Origin: Ahrensia sp.
Lineage (GTDB): Bacteria; Pseudomonadota; Alphaproteobacteria; Rhizobiales; Rhizobiaceae
Length of the DNA: 43,739 nt
Reading direction: 5' to 3'
Assembly: GCA_002698425.1 (NCBI GenBank)
Contig: NZXU01000060.1
Coordinates: 1 to 43,739 of the forward strand
The notes under the pieces were generated by a model. It did not search any database. It had not been told where the DNA came from and saw nothing but the letters and a program-made list of their open reading frames with translations. Position 1 is the stretch's first letter. The number at the start of each line of letters is the position of its first letter. The translations under genes and the position numbers were made by a program. This document shows, piece after piece, positions 14,574 through 23,248 of the stretch.

Positions 14574-17135
14574 TCACAAATTGCGCAGAACCGGGGCCGC
14601 TTTCTGGCCGAGAACGCGCCATGTGCCGGCAAGGCCGAATCCGACGGTCAGGACGAGCGCCGTCGCCAGCGTTCCGGCGGCCACGCCCGGCAGCATCTCC
14701 CATGGCAGGCTCATGATGCGGGTGATCACGAACCATGCCGCGACGCCGCCGGCCAGAAGCGCAAACAGGGCCGTCGCCGCGCCAAGGATCAGATATTCCA
14801 GCGAGAAGGCTCCGATGAGCATGGTGCGTGTCGCGCCGAGCATTTTCAGCACGACCGCGTCATGCACCCGGGCGCGGTTGCCGGCGGCGAGCGCGCCGCC
14901 AAGCACGAGGACGGAGGCGATCAGCGCGACCGCCGCCGCGGCGCGGATCGCGGTCGCCAATTGGCCGATCAGGTCGTTGACGAGATCGATGGCGTCCTTG
15001 ACGCGCACGGATGTCACAGCCGGGAAGCTCTGCGTCACCTCGCGCAGGATATCGGCTTCCTGCGCGGTGGTCGCGTCCGGCATGGTCAGGGTCGCAAGCC
15101 ATGAATGGGGCGCGCCGGCGAAGGTGTTGGGCGAAAAGACCATGACGAAATTGATGGAGAGCGATTCCCACTGGACCTGGCGCAGATTGGCGATCCGGGC
15201 GGTGATGTTGCGGCCGAGGACGTTGATCGTCACCGTATCGCCGATCGTCAGGCCGATCTCGCCGGCTTCTTCCGCAGAGAAGGATACGAGCGGTTCACCG
15301 GAATAATCCTCCGGCCACCATTCGCCGTCGACCAGCGTGGAGTTTTCGGGCACGTCCGGCGAATAGGTGATGCCGCGGTCGCCGCGCAGCACCCATTGGC
15401 CCTCCGCCGGCAATTCCATGGTGGCGACGTCCTGATCGTTGAGGGCGACGATGCGGCCGCGCAGCATCGGCACGCGCTGCAGCACGCCTTCCGGCCCGGC
15501 GCTCTCGGTCACGAGGTCGGAGAAATCCGATATGACGTCGTTCTGGATATCGACGAAGAAGAAATTCGGCGCACGTTCCGGCAGGTTGCCGGCGATCTGC
15601 TGGCGCAGATTGCCGTCGATCAGGGCAAGGCTGACCAGTAGGGTCAGGCCGAGGCCGAGCGAAAGCACGACAGAAGGCGTCAGCGCGCCGGGACGATGGA
15701 TGTTGCCGATGGCGAGCCTGAGCGAGGTCGAGCGCACGCGCGGCGCGCGTTTCGCGAGCGCCTGGACCAGCAGCGAGACGACGCGCAGCACGCCGAAGGA
15801 AAAGGCGATGCCGGCGAGGAAGATTGTCGCGATGCGACGGTCGAAGGACGCGCCGATGGCAAGCGCCGCAAGAACCGCGATCAGCACCAGCGCGGCGGCA
15901 AGATAGGCGAGGCGCGGGCGATGCTCGCCGTCGAAGGTCTGGTCGCGGAAAAGATCGGTGGCGGCGATGTCGCGAGCGCGGCCGAGCGGCAGGATGGCGA
16001 AGGCCAGCGTCGTCACCAACGCGAAGACGGTCGCCAGGCCCAGCGCGCCCGGATAGAAGCCCTGGTTCGCCGGCAGCGGAACGTAGTCGGCCAGCGCCCA
16101 GGCCGCGATCCACGGCATCAGCGAGGCGAAGACGAGGCCGATCGCGATGCCGATCAGGGCGATGGCGAGGATCTGGATCAAATAGACCAGCGTTACGAAG
16201 CCGCCGGGCGCGCCGAGGCATTTGAAGGTGGCGATGACGGTGCGCTTGGAATCGAGGAAGGCGCGCACCGCATTGGCGACGCCGACGCCGCCCGTCACCA
16301 GAGCGGTCAGGCCGACCAGCGTCAGGAACTGCGCGAAGCGCTCGATATTGGCCGAAAGCGCCGGCGCCGCCCGCCCGCGGTCGCGGATCGACCAGCCGGC
16401 GGCCGGGAATTCGGAATGGGCGCGCTCGGTGATGGCGGCCAGATCGCCGGGCGCCGTGCCGGGCGGGGTGCGGATCTTGTAGACATATTCGACGAGCGAG
16501 CCCGGCTGGACGAGGCCTGAGGCGTCGAGCGCGTCTAGCGAAACGAGAAGGCGCGGCGCCAGCGCGAAGCCGTCGGAGACGGCGTCCGGCTCGCGCTCGA
16601 TCACGGCCCGGATCTCGAATGTGGACTTGCCGAGCCTGATGCTGTCGCCGACGGCGATGCCGAGCCTGTCGAGCAGGATCTGCTGCGCCGCCGCGCCATA
16701 GACGCCGTCCTTCGGCGCGAACAGCGCTTCGCGGGACAGCGCCGGTTCGGTCAGCAATTCTCCATAGAGCGGATAGGCGCCGTCGACCGCCTTCAGCTCG
16801 ACCAACGACTGGTCCGACTGGTCCTCGAGGCGGGCCATGGAGCGCATGTCGGCTGAGACCGCGACATCGCCGAGGGAATCGAGAAAGGCGCGTTCCTCGT
16901 CCGAGGCGGTGCGGTGGATCAATTCGACGCGGAGATCGCCGCCGAGGATCACCTGGCCTTCCTGGTCGATGCCGTCGGTCACGGATTTCGAGACCGCGTT
17001 GACGCCGCCGATGGCGGCCGTCCCGAGCGCGATGCAGGCGAGGAAGACGTAGAAACCCGTCAGGCCGCCGCGCAATTCGCGCAGCGCGAAACGGAAGGCA
17101 AGCGGCACGAGGCGCGACATCGGCATCTTCGTCAT
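14574..17135 (-). CDS. ABC transporter permease, YbbP/FtsX-like
   Basis: 853 residues. It has an N-terminal membrane segment (residues 14-40), a large periplasmic region, four central segments, then a second periplasmic block and three C-terminal segments, giving the duplicated FtsX architecture of YbbP. ATG 17135 overlaps the stop of the ATPase gene (bases 17132-17135), so the two are coupled. In Escherichia coli ybbA-ybbP lie beside tesA in the same order as here. The transported substrate is unknown; the family is close to lipoprotein and macrolide exporters of the MacB/LolCDE type. Confidence 0.93.
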   Translation of the reverse strand: MTKMPMSRLVPLAFRFALRELRGGLTGFYVFLACIALGTAAIGGVNAVSKSVTDGIDQEGQVILGGDLRVELIHRTASDEERAFLDSLGDVAVSADMRSMARLEDQSDQSLVELKAVDGAYPLYGELLTEPALSREALFAPKDGVYGAAAQQILLDRLGIAVGDSIRLGKSTFEIRAVIEREPDAVSDGFALAPRLLVSLDALDASGLVQPGSLVEYVYKIRTPPGTAPGDLAAITERAHSEFPAAGWSIRDRGRAAPALSANIERFAQFLTLVGLTALVTGGVGVANAVRAFLDSKRTVIATFKCLGAPGGFVTLVYLIQILAIALIGIAIGLVFASLMPWIAAWALADYVPLPANQGFYPGALGLATVFALVTTLAFAILPLGRARDIAATDLFRDQTFDGEHRPRLAYLAAALVLIAVLAALAIGASFDRRIATIFLAGIAFSFGVLRVVSLLVQALAKRAPRVRSTSLRLAIGNIHRPGALTPSVVLSLGLGLTLLVSLALIDGNLRQQIAGNLPERAPNFFFVDIQNDVISDFSDLVTESAGPEGVLQRVPMLRGRIVALNDQDVATMELPAEGQWVLRGDRGITYSPDVPENSTLVDGEWWPEDYSGEPLVSFSAEEAGEIGLTIGDTVTINVLGRNITARIANLRQVQWESLSINFVMVFSPNTFAGAPHSWLATLTMPDATTAQEADILREVTQSFPAVTSVRVKDAIDLVNDLIGQLATAIRAAAAVALIASVLVLGGALAAGNRARVHDAVVLKMLGATRTMLIGAFSLEYLILGAATALFALLAGGVAAWFVITRIMSLPWEMLPGVAAGTLATALVLTVGFGLAGTWRVLGQKAAPVLRNL

Positions 17136-17830
17136 TCGGCGGCCCGGCTGTAATCCGTGCGTTCCTCGACCTCGCCGGAATCGACGGCGAGCTGGCGGGT
17201 GCATTCGCTGGCGAGGCCTTCGTCATGGGTGACCAGCACGAAGGTCATGCCGCGCTCGCGCTGCTTGGCGAAGAGCAGTTCGGAGACCGCGTGGCCGGTG
17301 GCGCCGTCGAGATTGCCGGTCGGCTCGTCCGCGATCAGGATCTTGGGGTCCGGCGCGAGTGCCCGGGCGATGGCGACGCGCTGCTGCTCGCCGCCGGAAA
17401 GCTGGCCCGGATAGTGGGTGAGCCGGTGCTGCAGCCCGACGGCGGCCAGCTCGGCCTCGGCCTTTTCGAAGGCGTTGCGCTCGCCCGCCAGTTCCAGCGG
17501 AACGGCGACATTTTCCAAAGCCGTCATGTTCGGGATCAGGTGAAAGGACTGGAAGACGATGCCGATGTTCTGGCCGCGGAAGGCGGCGACAGCATCTTCT
17601 CCCATCGCATTGAGGGTGGCGCCCGCCACCTTCACGGAACCGCTGTCGGGCCGTTCGAGACCGGAGAGAACCATGAGCAGCGTCGTCTTGCCGGACCCGG
17701 ACGGTCCGACCACGCCCACCGACTCGCCCCTGGCGATATCGAGGCTCACGGATTTGAGCACATGGACGGCGTTGGCGCCGCTGCCGAGTTTCAAATCGAC
17801 GTCGGTCAGGGAGATCAGCGCTTCTGTCAC
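17132..17830 (-). CDS. ABC transporter ATP-binding protein, YbbA-like
   Basis: 232 residues. Walker A GPSGSGKTT, the Q-loop FQSFHLIPNMTALENVAVPLEL, signature LSGGEQQRVAIARAL, Walker B ILIADEPTGNLD and the H-loop THD are all intact, in the LolD/MacB/YbbA subclass. The start codon is GTG (17830) with a weak AGGA-type ribosome site. It energises the permease encoded just downstream. The gene is divergent from the TesA-like lipase/esterase, with about 55 bases between the starts for both promoters. Confidence 0.95.
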   Translation of the reverse strand: MTEALISLTDVDLKLGSGANAVHVLKSVSLDIARGESVGVVGPSGSGKTTLLMVLSGLERPDSGSVKVAGATLNAMGEDAVAAFRGQNIGIVFQSFHLIPNMTALENVAVPLELAGERNAFEKAEAELAAVGLQHRLTHYPGQLSGGEQQRVAIARALAPDPKILIADEPTGNLDGATGHAVSELLFAKQRERGMTFVLVTHDEGLASECTRQLAVDSGEVEERTDYSRAAE

Positions 17831-17885
17831 GGGAAATCGATCCTATATGAGCAGCAATCGGGTCTAAATGGGAACGTACTGCCCC

Positions 17886-18518
17886 ATGGTCAAAACTTTA
17901 TTGCGCATTTTTCTCGTCGCCGGCTCGCTGGCGCTCGCCGCGACGCCTGTTCTCGCCGACACAATCAGGGGGGTCGGCTTCGGCGACAGCCTGATGGCCG
18001 GCTACCAGCTCGGGCCGAACCAGTCCTTCGCCGACCGGTTGGAAGCCGCGCTGAAGGCGAAGGGCTATGACATCAAGATCGCAAATGCGGGCGTCTCCGG
18101 CGACACGACGTCCGCAGGGCTCGCGCGGCTCGACTGGTCGATACCGGACGACACGGACTTCGTCATCCTGGAACTCGGCGCCAACGATGCGCTGCGCGGC
18201 ATCTCGCCGGAACTCAGCCGCGAGAACCTCGACACGATGATCGCCCGTCTCACGGAAAAGGGGATCGACGTCATTCTCGCCGGCATGCTGGCGCCGCCGA
18301 ATATGGGCGAAGACTACGCCGCCGGTTTCAATCCGATCTTTCCGGATCTGGCCGAGAAGCATGACGTGCCGCTCTATCCCTTCTTCCTCGACGGGGTCGC
18401 AGCGCAACCGGACAAGCAACTGGAAGACGGCATGCATCCGAACGAAAAGGGCGTCGAGATGATGGTGGAGGGTTTCCTGCCGCTGATGGAAGCCTATCTC
18501 GACGGTAGGGACGGCTGA
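17886..18518 (+). CDS. tesA: Arylesterase / lysophospholipase, SGNH family, TesA-like
   Basis: 210 residues from ATG 17886, chosen because it gives a classical signal peptide (MVKTLLRIF, Ala/Leu-rich core, ALA-type cleavage); an ATG 18 bases upstream is the alternative. SGNH blocks are GFGDSLMAGY (catalytic Ser), Gly in NAGVSGDT, Asn in ELGANDALRG and the Asp/His pair in DGMHPNEKG. It hydrolyses thioesters, aryl esters or lysophospholipids in the periplasm. The divergent tesA / ybbA-ybbP arrangement matches the conserved locus of other Proteobacteria. Confidence 0.93.
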   Translation: MVKTLLRIFLVAGSLALAATPVLADTIRGVGFGDSLMAGYQLGPNQSFADRLEAALKAKGYDIKIANAGVSGDTTSAGLARLDWSIPDDTDFVILELGANDALRGISPELSRENLDTMIARLTEKGIDVILAGMLAPPNMGEDYAAGFNPIFPDLAEKHDVPLYPFFLDGVAAQPDKQLEDGMHPNEKGVEMMVEGFLPLMEAYLDGRDG

Positions 18519-18651
18519 CCCCACCGTTTCCGGCGAGGCGAAAATGGCCGGCAAATAAATCGCTTGCGCCATGCGCCCGACCGTGATTCGATTCCGCTTG
18601 GGGACAAGGTGATTTGCCCGTCACGCTTCCGAAACCGGAGGGGAGACCATC

Positions 18652-19245
18652 ATGCCGCGTTTGTTTGCCGCCATCGAGATTCCGCACAATGCGGCGATGT
18701 CCCTCTCACTCCTGCGCGGCGGTTTGCCCGGAGCCCGCTGGATCGACATCGAGAATTATCACCTGACTTTGCGCTTCATCGGGGACGTCGAACATCACGT
18801 CGCCGACGAGTTCGCCGACGCTCTCGGGCGGATCAGGCGGTTCGAATTCAAGATGGGCCTGTCGGGGCTCGGATGCTTTGGCGGCAAGAAGCCGCATTCG
18901 CTGTTCGCCGTGCCGACCGCCTCGCCCGACCTGATCGAATTGCAGGCGGAAATCGAAAGGATTTGCCAGCGTCTCAGGCTGCCGGCGGATCCGCGCAAGT
19001 TCACGCCGCATGTCACCATCGCGCGGCTGCGAAACGTACAGCCGGAAATGGCGGCGCGTTATCTTTCCAGCCGTGGCAATTTCCACGTACCGCCCTTCAC
19101 GGTCGGTCGCTTCGTGCTGATGTCGTCGCGCGAATCGGTCGGCGGCGGGCCCTATATCGTCGAGGACAGCTATTCGCTGACGCCGCGCGTCTCCGCCGCG
19201 AGCTTCTCGAACAGGGAACCGGCAGCGGCGCGGATCATCCGGTAG
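18652..19245 (+). CDS. thpR: RNA 2',3'-cyclic phosphodiesterase
   Basis: 197 residues. Both HxT motifs of the 2H phosphoesterase fold are present: His37-Leu-Thr39 and His120-Val-Thr122. The N-terminal RLFAAIEIP is the ThpR/LigT start. It opens 2',3'-cyclic phosphates of RNA to 2'-phosphates and in vitro ligates 2'-5' tRNA halves. ATG 18652 follows GGAGGGGA 6 bases upstream. The final 25 codons overlap the opposite-strand phosphatase gene by 76 bases; the conserved domain ends near the start of this overlap, so the tail after SYSLTP is probably not essential. Confidence 0.92.
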   Translation: MPRLFAAIEIPHNAAMSLSLLRGGLPGARWIDIENYHLTLRFIGDVEHHVADEFADALGRIRRFEFKMGLSGLGCFGGKKPHSLFAVPTASPDLIELQAEIERICQRLRLPADPRKFTPHVTIARLRNVQPEMAARYLSSRGNFHVPPFTVGRFVLMSSRESVGGGPYIVEDSYSLTPRVSAASFSNREPAAARIIR

Positions 19246-19664
19246 ACCGCCTCGAAACCGTCATCGGCCCCGTAATAGGGATCGGGAACGTCGCGCGGCA
19301 TGCCTGTGGAAAATTCATGAAATTGCGCGATCCGGCCGCGCCGGTCGGGCGGCGCGAGGGAGGCGAGCGTCGCGACATTGTCGCCGTCCATGCCGAGCAG
19401 CAGATCGAACCGCTCGAAGTCCCGGCGCGTCACCTGGCGGGCGCGCAGTCCGCTCAGATCGATGCCGTGGCGGCCGGCCACGTCCACCGAGCGCCGGTCC
19501 GGCGGCTTGCCCTGATGCCAGTTGCCGGTGCCGGCGGAATCGATATGGAAGCGCTCCTGTGCGTCATTGGCCGTGACGATGTCGCGGAACACGCCTTCCG
19601 CCAGCGGCGAACGGCAGATATTGCCGAGGCACACGAACAGGATCGACATTTTTTCATTCTGCAT
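19170..19664 (-). CDS. Low-molecular-weight protein tyrosine phosphatase
   Basis: 164 residues from ATG 19664; in-frame ATG at 19667 and 19649 are alternatives, none with a strong ribosome site. The P-loop VCLGNICRSP holds the catalytic Cys12-x5-Arg18-Ser, and the general-acid Asp is in DVPDPYYG near residue 130. It dephosphorylates tyrosine or arginine phosphate on proteins; in rhizobia such enzymes are often linked to polysaccharide control, but no such gene is adjacent. Its 3' end overlaps thpR by 76 bases on the opposite strand. It starts 32 bases away from the divergent pterin dehydratase gene. Confidence 0.93.
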   Translation of the reverse strand: MQNEKMSILFVCLGNICRSPLAEGVFRDIVTANDAQERFHIDSAGTGNWHQGKPPDRRSVDVAGRHGIDLSGLRARQVTRRDFERFDLLLGMDGDNVATLASLAPPDRRGRIAQFHEFSTGMPRDVPDPYYGADDGFEAVYRMIRAAAGSLFEKLAAETRGVSE

Positions 19665-19696
19665 CATGTGAAACCCGATGAGGAAAGGAGGCCGCC

Positions 19697-19990
19697 ATGT
19701 CAAAGCCGAAACTGGATGCCGGCGCAATTGCCGAGGCGCTGAAGGACCTGCCGGACTGGACGTCGCGCGAGGACGGTAACGCCATCACCAAGTCGTTCAA
19801 GTTCAAGACTTTTCGCAAGGCCTTCGCCTTCATGACGGAGGCGGCGCTGACGGCGGAAAAGATGAACCACCATCCCGAATGGTTCAATGTCTACAACCGT
19901 GTCGAGGTCACGCTGACGACGCATGATTCGGGCGGCGTCACCGAACTGGACCTGAAGCTGGCCGCGGCGATGGAGGCGGCGGCGGCTTGA
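19697..19990 (+). CDS. phhB: Pterin-4a-carbinolamine dehydratase
   Basis: 97 residues, full length. The active-site motif [14 protein letters not shown] (His58, His59, Pro60, Trp62) is complete. It dehydrates 4a-hydroxytetrahydrobiopterin during phenylalanine hydroxylation or acts in molybdopterin-related chemistry in bacteria without phenylalanine hydroxylase. ATG 19697 has AAAGGAGG 6 bases upstream. No phhA is visible in the window, so the partner is elsewhere or the enzyme serves another pterin. YkvA follows 31 bases downstream in the same direction. Confidence 0.94.
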   Translation: MSKPKLDAGAIAEALKDLPDWTSREDGNAITKSFKFKTFRKAFAFMTEAALTAEKMNHHPEWFNVYNRVEVTLTTHDSGGVTELDLKLAAAMEAAAA

Positions 19991-20021
19991 AGCGGTCCGC
20001 GGCATTCCCCACATTTCAGCC

Positions 20022-20456
20022 ATGACGGACAAAAAGGCCGACATGGACGAGGTGAGGATCGGCGAGATCCTCGAGCCGGGCTCCGAGGAGGAGCAGGAGC
20101 GGCGCGAAACGCGCGTGCGCGAAAAATTCTGGACGACGGCGAGGAAAGCCGCCCGCCGCATCCCCTTCATGGAGGATGTCGTTGCCGCCTATTTCTGCGC
20201 GCTGGACCCGAAGACGCCGGCCAAGGTGCGCGGCATCCTCCTGGCTGCGCTTGCCTATTTCGTGCTGCCTCTCGACTTCATTCCCGATTTCCTGCTGTCG
20301 ATCGGTTTCGGCGACGACATCGCCGTGCTGATGGCGGCCTTCGGCGCCGTGCGCGGCAATATCACCGAGGCGCACCGGATTGCGGCGCGGCGCGCACTTG
20401 CAGATCATGAAATCGAGACGCCGGAAGACGAGAATACGCCCGTTATCGACGCCTGA
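20022..20456 (+). CDS. YkvA family (DUF1232) membrane-associated protein
   Basis: 144 residues. The DUF1232 core (ALDPKTPAKVRGILLAALAYFVLPLDFIPDFL, then GFGDDIAVL) lies at residues 60-110 and includes the invariant Y-F-V-x-P-x-D-x-I-P-D motif. An acidic N-terminal stretch of 35 residues precedes it. The central hydrophobic segment suggests membrane association. Function is unknown. Start ATG 20022 lacks a clear ribosome site, which together with 31 bases to phhB suggests coupling with that gene. Confidence 0.9.
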   Translation: MTDKKADMDEVRIGEILEPGSEEEQERRETRVREKFWTTARKAARRIPFMEDVVAAYFCALDPKTPAKVRGILLAALAYFVLPLDFIPDFLLSIGFGDDIAVLMAAFGAVRGNITEAHRIAARRALADHEIETPEDENTPVIDA

Positions 20457-20464
20457 ACGGGCTG

Positions 20465-21001
20465 TCAGGACGACGGGCCGTAAAGACCCAGATCGTCGAC
20501 AAGGACGGACACGCCGCCAGCGGACGCATCGTTCTCGCCGGCCGCTTCTCTCAGCGCTTGATCCAGTTTCTTGTCGTCTTTACCACCCGGGTCGATAATT
20601 GCGCCGACCAGTGTGTTGATCGAGATCCCCAGATCGTCCAGTCCGAGATCCCTGGCGATTCCGGCGAGAACCCGGTCCCCGTTTTCCATCCGACTGATTT
20701 GGGAAACCACGGCCTTGATAGCCTTTCCGTAATCGCTTTGGGTGGCGTAGTCGTCCCTTTCGATGCCGAAGGCTTTTCCGGTTTTCTCGATCAGCTGCAT
20801 TTTCATCTCGGTGATGTCGACATGGCTGGCGCTGAAAACGGATTCGGAGGCTGCGGCCTGCGCATTCCTGAAATGGCTGCTGACGCCATTGGCGGTCGCG
20901 GCGATATCGGCCGCCGCGGGCTTCTCGCCGTCCGCCAAGGACGGGCGGTCCAGCCGGAGGATCTGCACGGCGCCGGAATTCACCGGTGGCATAAAGTTCA
21001 T
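20465..21001 (-). CDS. Hypothetical protein, no recognised family
   Basis: 178 residues from ATG 21001, preferred over the GTG at 21007 because GGGAG then lies 5 bases upstream. No signal peptide or membrane segment is seen. The N-terminal 45 residues are Ala/Ser-rich and probably disordered. A helical region (ITEMKMQLIEKTGKAFGIERDD, then YGKAIKAVVSQISRM) follows, then a glycine/aspartate-rich C-terminus with PGGKDDKKLDQALREAAGEND. The codon use and GC pattern look coding. It is monocistronic and convergent with YkvA, 8 bases between stops. Function unknown. Confidence 0.65.
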   Translation of the reverse strand: MNFMPPVNSGAVQILRLDRPSLADGEKPAAADIAATANGVSSHFRNAQAAASESVFSASHVDITEMKMQLIEKTGKAFGIERDDYATQSDYGKAIKAVVSQISRMENGDRVLAGIARDLGLDDLGISINTLVGAIIDPGGKDDKKLDQALREAAGENDASAGGVSVLVDDLGLYGPSS

Positions 21002-21361
21002 GATCACTCCCGACAGCGATATCGTCCGGCAGTCATCGGGACGATATGCAGAGATCGAGCGCTGGCATCATGCAGCGGCGAATCATCCAGGGTTGCGTTA
21101 TCCGCACCCTTCCCGGAAAAGTTTAATAGAGTTTTACAGGGCCAGGCCGGGCGAGACCGCGTCAGGGCAAGTCAAACTGTTGCCGCTTTCGCGTCGCATT
21201 TTTCTGATGTTGGGACACGGCGTCACGCCGCTGACGTGCGCCAGGGTGGAAAGTTTAGACTCATTGGCGTTTTGTTCACATTTTGGTAACCGTGATTCGT
21301 ACAGATTCGGGTTGCCAAATCCTCAACTTGCATGCGTGACCGACACGAACCGGTAGGAAAT
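21002..21361. other. 360-base divergent intergenic region
   Basis: No gene is visible. It separates the starts of the hypothetical gene (minus) and the IalB gene (plus). ATATCGTCC (21019-21027) and GGACGATAT (21039-21047) are a 9-bp inverted repeat just upstream of the minus-strand gene. The DNA at 21120-21140 and 21250-21300 is more AT-rich than its surroundings (for example GTTTAATAGAGTTTTACA), which suits promoters, but I cannot assign a -35/-10 pair with confidence. Confidence 0.5.
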
Positions 21362-21883
21362 ATGTTCATCGACACGAAAGTTACTGCGGGATTGATGGCG
21401 GCAGCGATGGTGGCGTGCAGTGCCGCCGGCGCCTGGGCGCAAACGCCGACCCGTATCGGCGACTACAATGACTGGAGCGCCTTCAGCTACGATTCCGGTG
21501 GCAGCAAGGTCTGCTACACGCTGTCCGTTCCGATCCCCGGCTCGGAAAAGCCGGCCGACGTCAATCACGGTACGAATTTCTTCATCGTCACCCAGCGGAC
21601 GACGCAGAACGTCTCCTACGAGCCGCAATTCATGGCCGATTACGGCCTCAGGGAAGCTTCGAAGGTGACCGTGACGATCGGCGACCAGAGTTTCTCCTTC
21701 TTCACCAAGGACAAGTCGGCCTGGGCGGAAAACGCCGCACAGGAACCGGCGCTCGTCGCGGCCATGAAGGCCGGATCGAAAATGACGGTGCAGGCGACTT
21801 CGGCGCGCGGCACCAGTACGAGCTACGATTATTCGCTGTCCGGCGTGACGGCTGCGCTCAACGCCATTCAAGACTGCAAATAG
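21362..21883 (+). CDS. Invasion-associated locus B (IalB) family exported protein
   Basis: 173 residues from ATG 21362, which has GGTAGGAAA just upstream. The N-terminus is a signal peptide (LMAAAMVACSAAGAWAQ, cleavage after AWA). The mature part has the IalB features DYNDWSAFSY near the start, a Cys in KVCYTLS and the C-terminal Cys in IQDCK that can pair with it, and GLREASKVTVTIGDQSFSFF. IalB was named for erythrocyte invasion in Bartonella, but homologues are widespread in free-living Hyphomicrobiales and their role is unknown. A clear terminator follows. Confidence 0.9.
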   Translation: MFIDTKVTAGLMAAAMVACSAAGAWAQTPTRIGDYNDWSAFSYDSGGSKVCYTLSVPIPGSEKPADVNHGTNFFIVTQRTTQNVSYEPQFMADYGLREASKVTVTIGDQSFSFFTKDKSAWAENAAQEPALVAAMKAGSKMTVQATSARGTSTSYDYSLSGVTAALNAIQDCK

Positions 21884-21909
21884 GCGCCTATATGAATTGG
21901 AACTGGGAG

Positions 21910-21940
21910 AGCCGGGCATGACCCGGCTTTTCGCTTTTTT
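21910..21940 (+). terminator. Rho-independent terminator after the IalB gene
   Basis: AGCCGGG (21910-21916) pairs with CCCGGCT (21922-21928) around CATGA and is followed by TTTTCGCTTTTTT. It is 26 bases after the stop codon and isolates the gene from rlmN. Confidence 0.88.
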
Positions 21941-22010
21941 GGACATGCGTGACGGCGCGCGCAATGCATGATAAAGCGCGTCCTTCGCTGAAAACGACTG
22001 TGGAACGACG

Positions 22011-23246
22011 ATGGCGGTTTCCCTCGACCTGACCGATATTGCGGCGCGCGAAGCGCACGGCGCGTCCGCGCGGGCGGCGATGGCCGAAAAGCCGACCCTG
22101 ATCGGCCTGACGCGAGCGCAGCTTGCCGACGCGCTGAAGGAAGCCGGCGTGCCTGAGCGGCAGGTCCGGATGCGCGTGCAGCAGCTCTGGCACTGGCTCT
22201 ATGTGCGCGGCGTCTCCGATTTCGACGACATGACGAATGTCTCGAAGGATCTGCGCGCCATGCTGAAGGAGAATTTCTCCATCGCCCGGCCCGAGATCGT
22301 CGAGGAGCAGGTCTCCAATGACGGCACGCGCAAATGGCTGCTGCGCTTCCCGCCGCGCGGCGCGGGCAAGCCGGTCGAGGTCGAGACGGTCTATATCCCC
22401 GAAGAGGGCCGCGGCACGCTTTGCGTTTCGAGCCAGGTCGGCTGCACGCTGACCTGCACCTTCTGCCATACGGGCACGCAGCGCCTCGTCCGCAACCTGA
22501 CCTCCGAGGAAATCGTCTCGCAGCTGCTTCTGGCGCGCGAACGCCTCGGCGACTTCCCCGACAAGGACACGCCGCAGGGCGCGATTGTCCCGTCGGAAGG
22601 CCGCAAGGTTTCCAATGTCGTGATGATGGGCATGGGCGAACCGCTCTATAATTACGATCACGTGCGCGACGCGCTGCTGATCTTCGCCGACGGCGAGGGC
22701 CTCTCGCTGTCGAAGCGCCGCATCACCCTGTCCACCTCGGGCGTCGTGCCGGGGATCGTCAGGATCGGCGAGGAGACCGGCGTCATGCTGGCGATCTCGC
22801 TGCACGCCACCAATGACGCGCTGCGCGACGAATTGGTGCCGATCAACAAGAAGTATCCGCTGAAGGACCTGCTGGATGCCTGCCGGGCCTATCCGGGCCT
22901 GTCGAATGCGCGCCGCATCACCTTCGAATATGTGATGCTGAAGGGCGTCAATGACGGCCTCGCCGACGCCAAGGAACTTGTGCGGCTGCTCAAGGGCATT
23001 CCGGCGAAGATCAACCTGATCCCGTTCAACAAATGGCCGGGCTCGGCCTATGAATGCTCGGATTGGGAGCAGATCGAGGAATTCGCGGATTTCATCAACG
23101 CGAACGGCTATGCCTCGCCGATCCGCACGCCGCGCGGCCAGGATATCCTCGCCGCCTGCGGCCAGCTGAAATCGGCCTCGGAGCGGATGAAGAAGACCGA
23201 GCGGCTCGCCTATGAGGCGATGATGATCGCCGGGCACGGGGACTGA
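22011..23246 (+). CDS. rlmN: 23S rRNA (adenine2503-C2)-methyltransferase / tRNA m2A37 methyltransferase
   Basis: 411 residues. The radical-SAM cluster motif is [12 protein letters not shown] with Cys145-x3-Cys149-x2-Cys152. LCVSSQ carries Cys138 and DILAACGQL near residue 386 carries the second catalytic cysteine that forms the transient adduct in Rlm[18 protein letters not shown] and LIPFNKWPG are RlmN hallmarks. It methylates C2 of A2503 in 23S rRNA and A37 of some tRNAs. ATG 22011 opens a 25-residue extension before the conserved region. It converges on the GT39 gene with 2 bases between stops. Confidence 0.97.
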   Translation: MAVSLDLTDIAAREAHGASARAAMAEKPTLIGLTRAQLADALKEAGVPERQVRMRVQQLWHWLYVRGVSDFDDMTNVSKDLRAMLKENFSIARPEIVEEQVSNDGTRKWLLRFPPRGAGKPVEVETVYIPEEGRGTLCVSSQVGCTLTCTFCHTGTQRLVRNLTSEEIVSQLLLARERLGDFPDKDTPQGAIVPSEGRKVSNVVMMGMGEPLYNYDHVRDALLIFADGEGLSLSKRRITLSTSGVVPGIVRIGEETGVMLAISLHATNDALRDELVPINKKYPLKDLLDACRAYPGLSNARRITFEYVMLKGVNDGLADAKELVRLLKGIPAKINLIPFNKWPGSAYECSDWEQIEEFADFINANGYASPIRTPRGQDILAACGQLKSASERMKKTERLAYEAMMIAGHGD

Positions 23247-23248
23247 GG

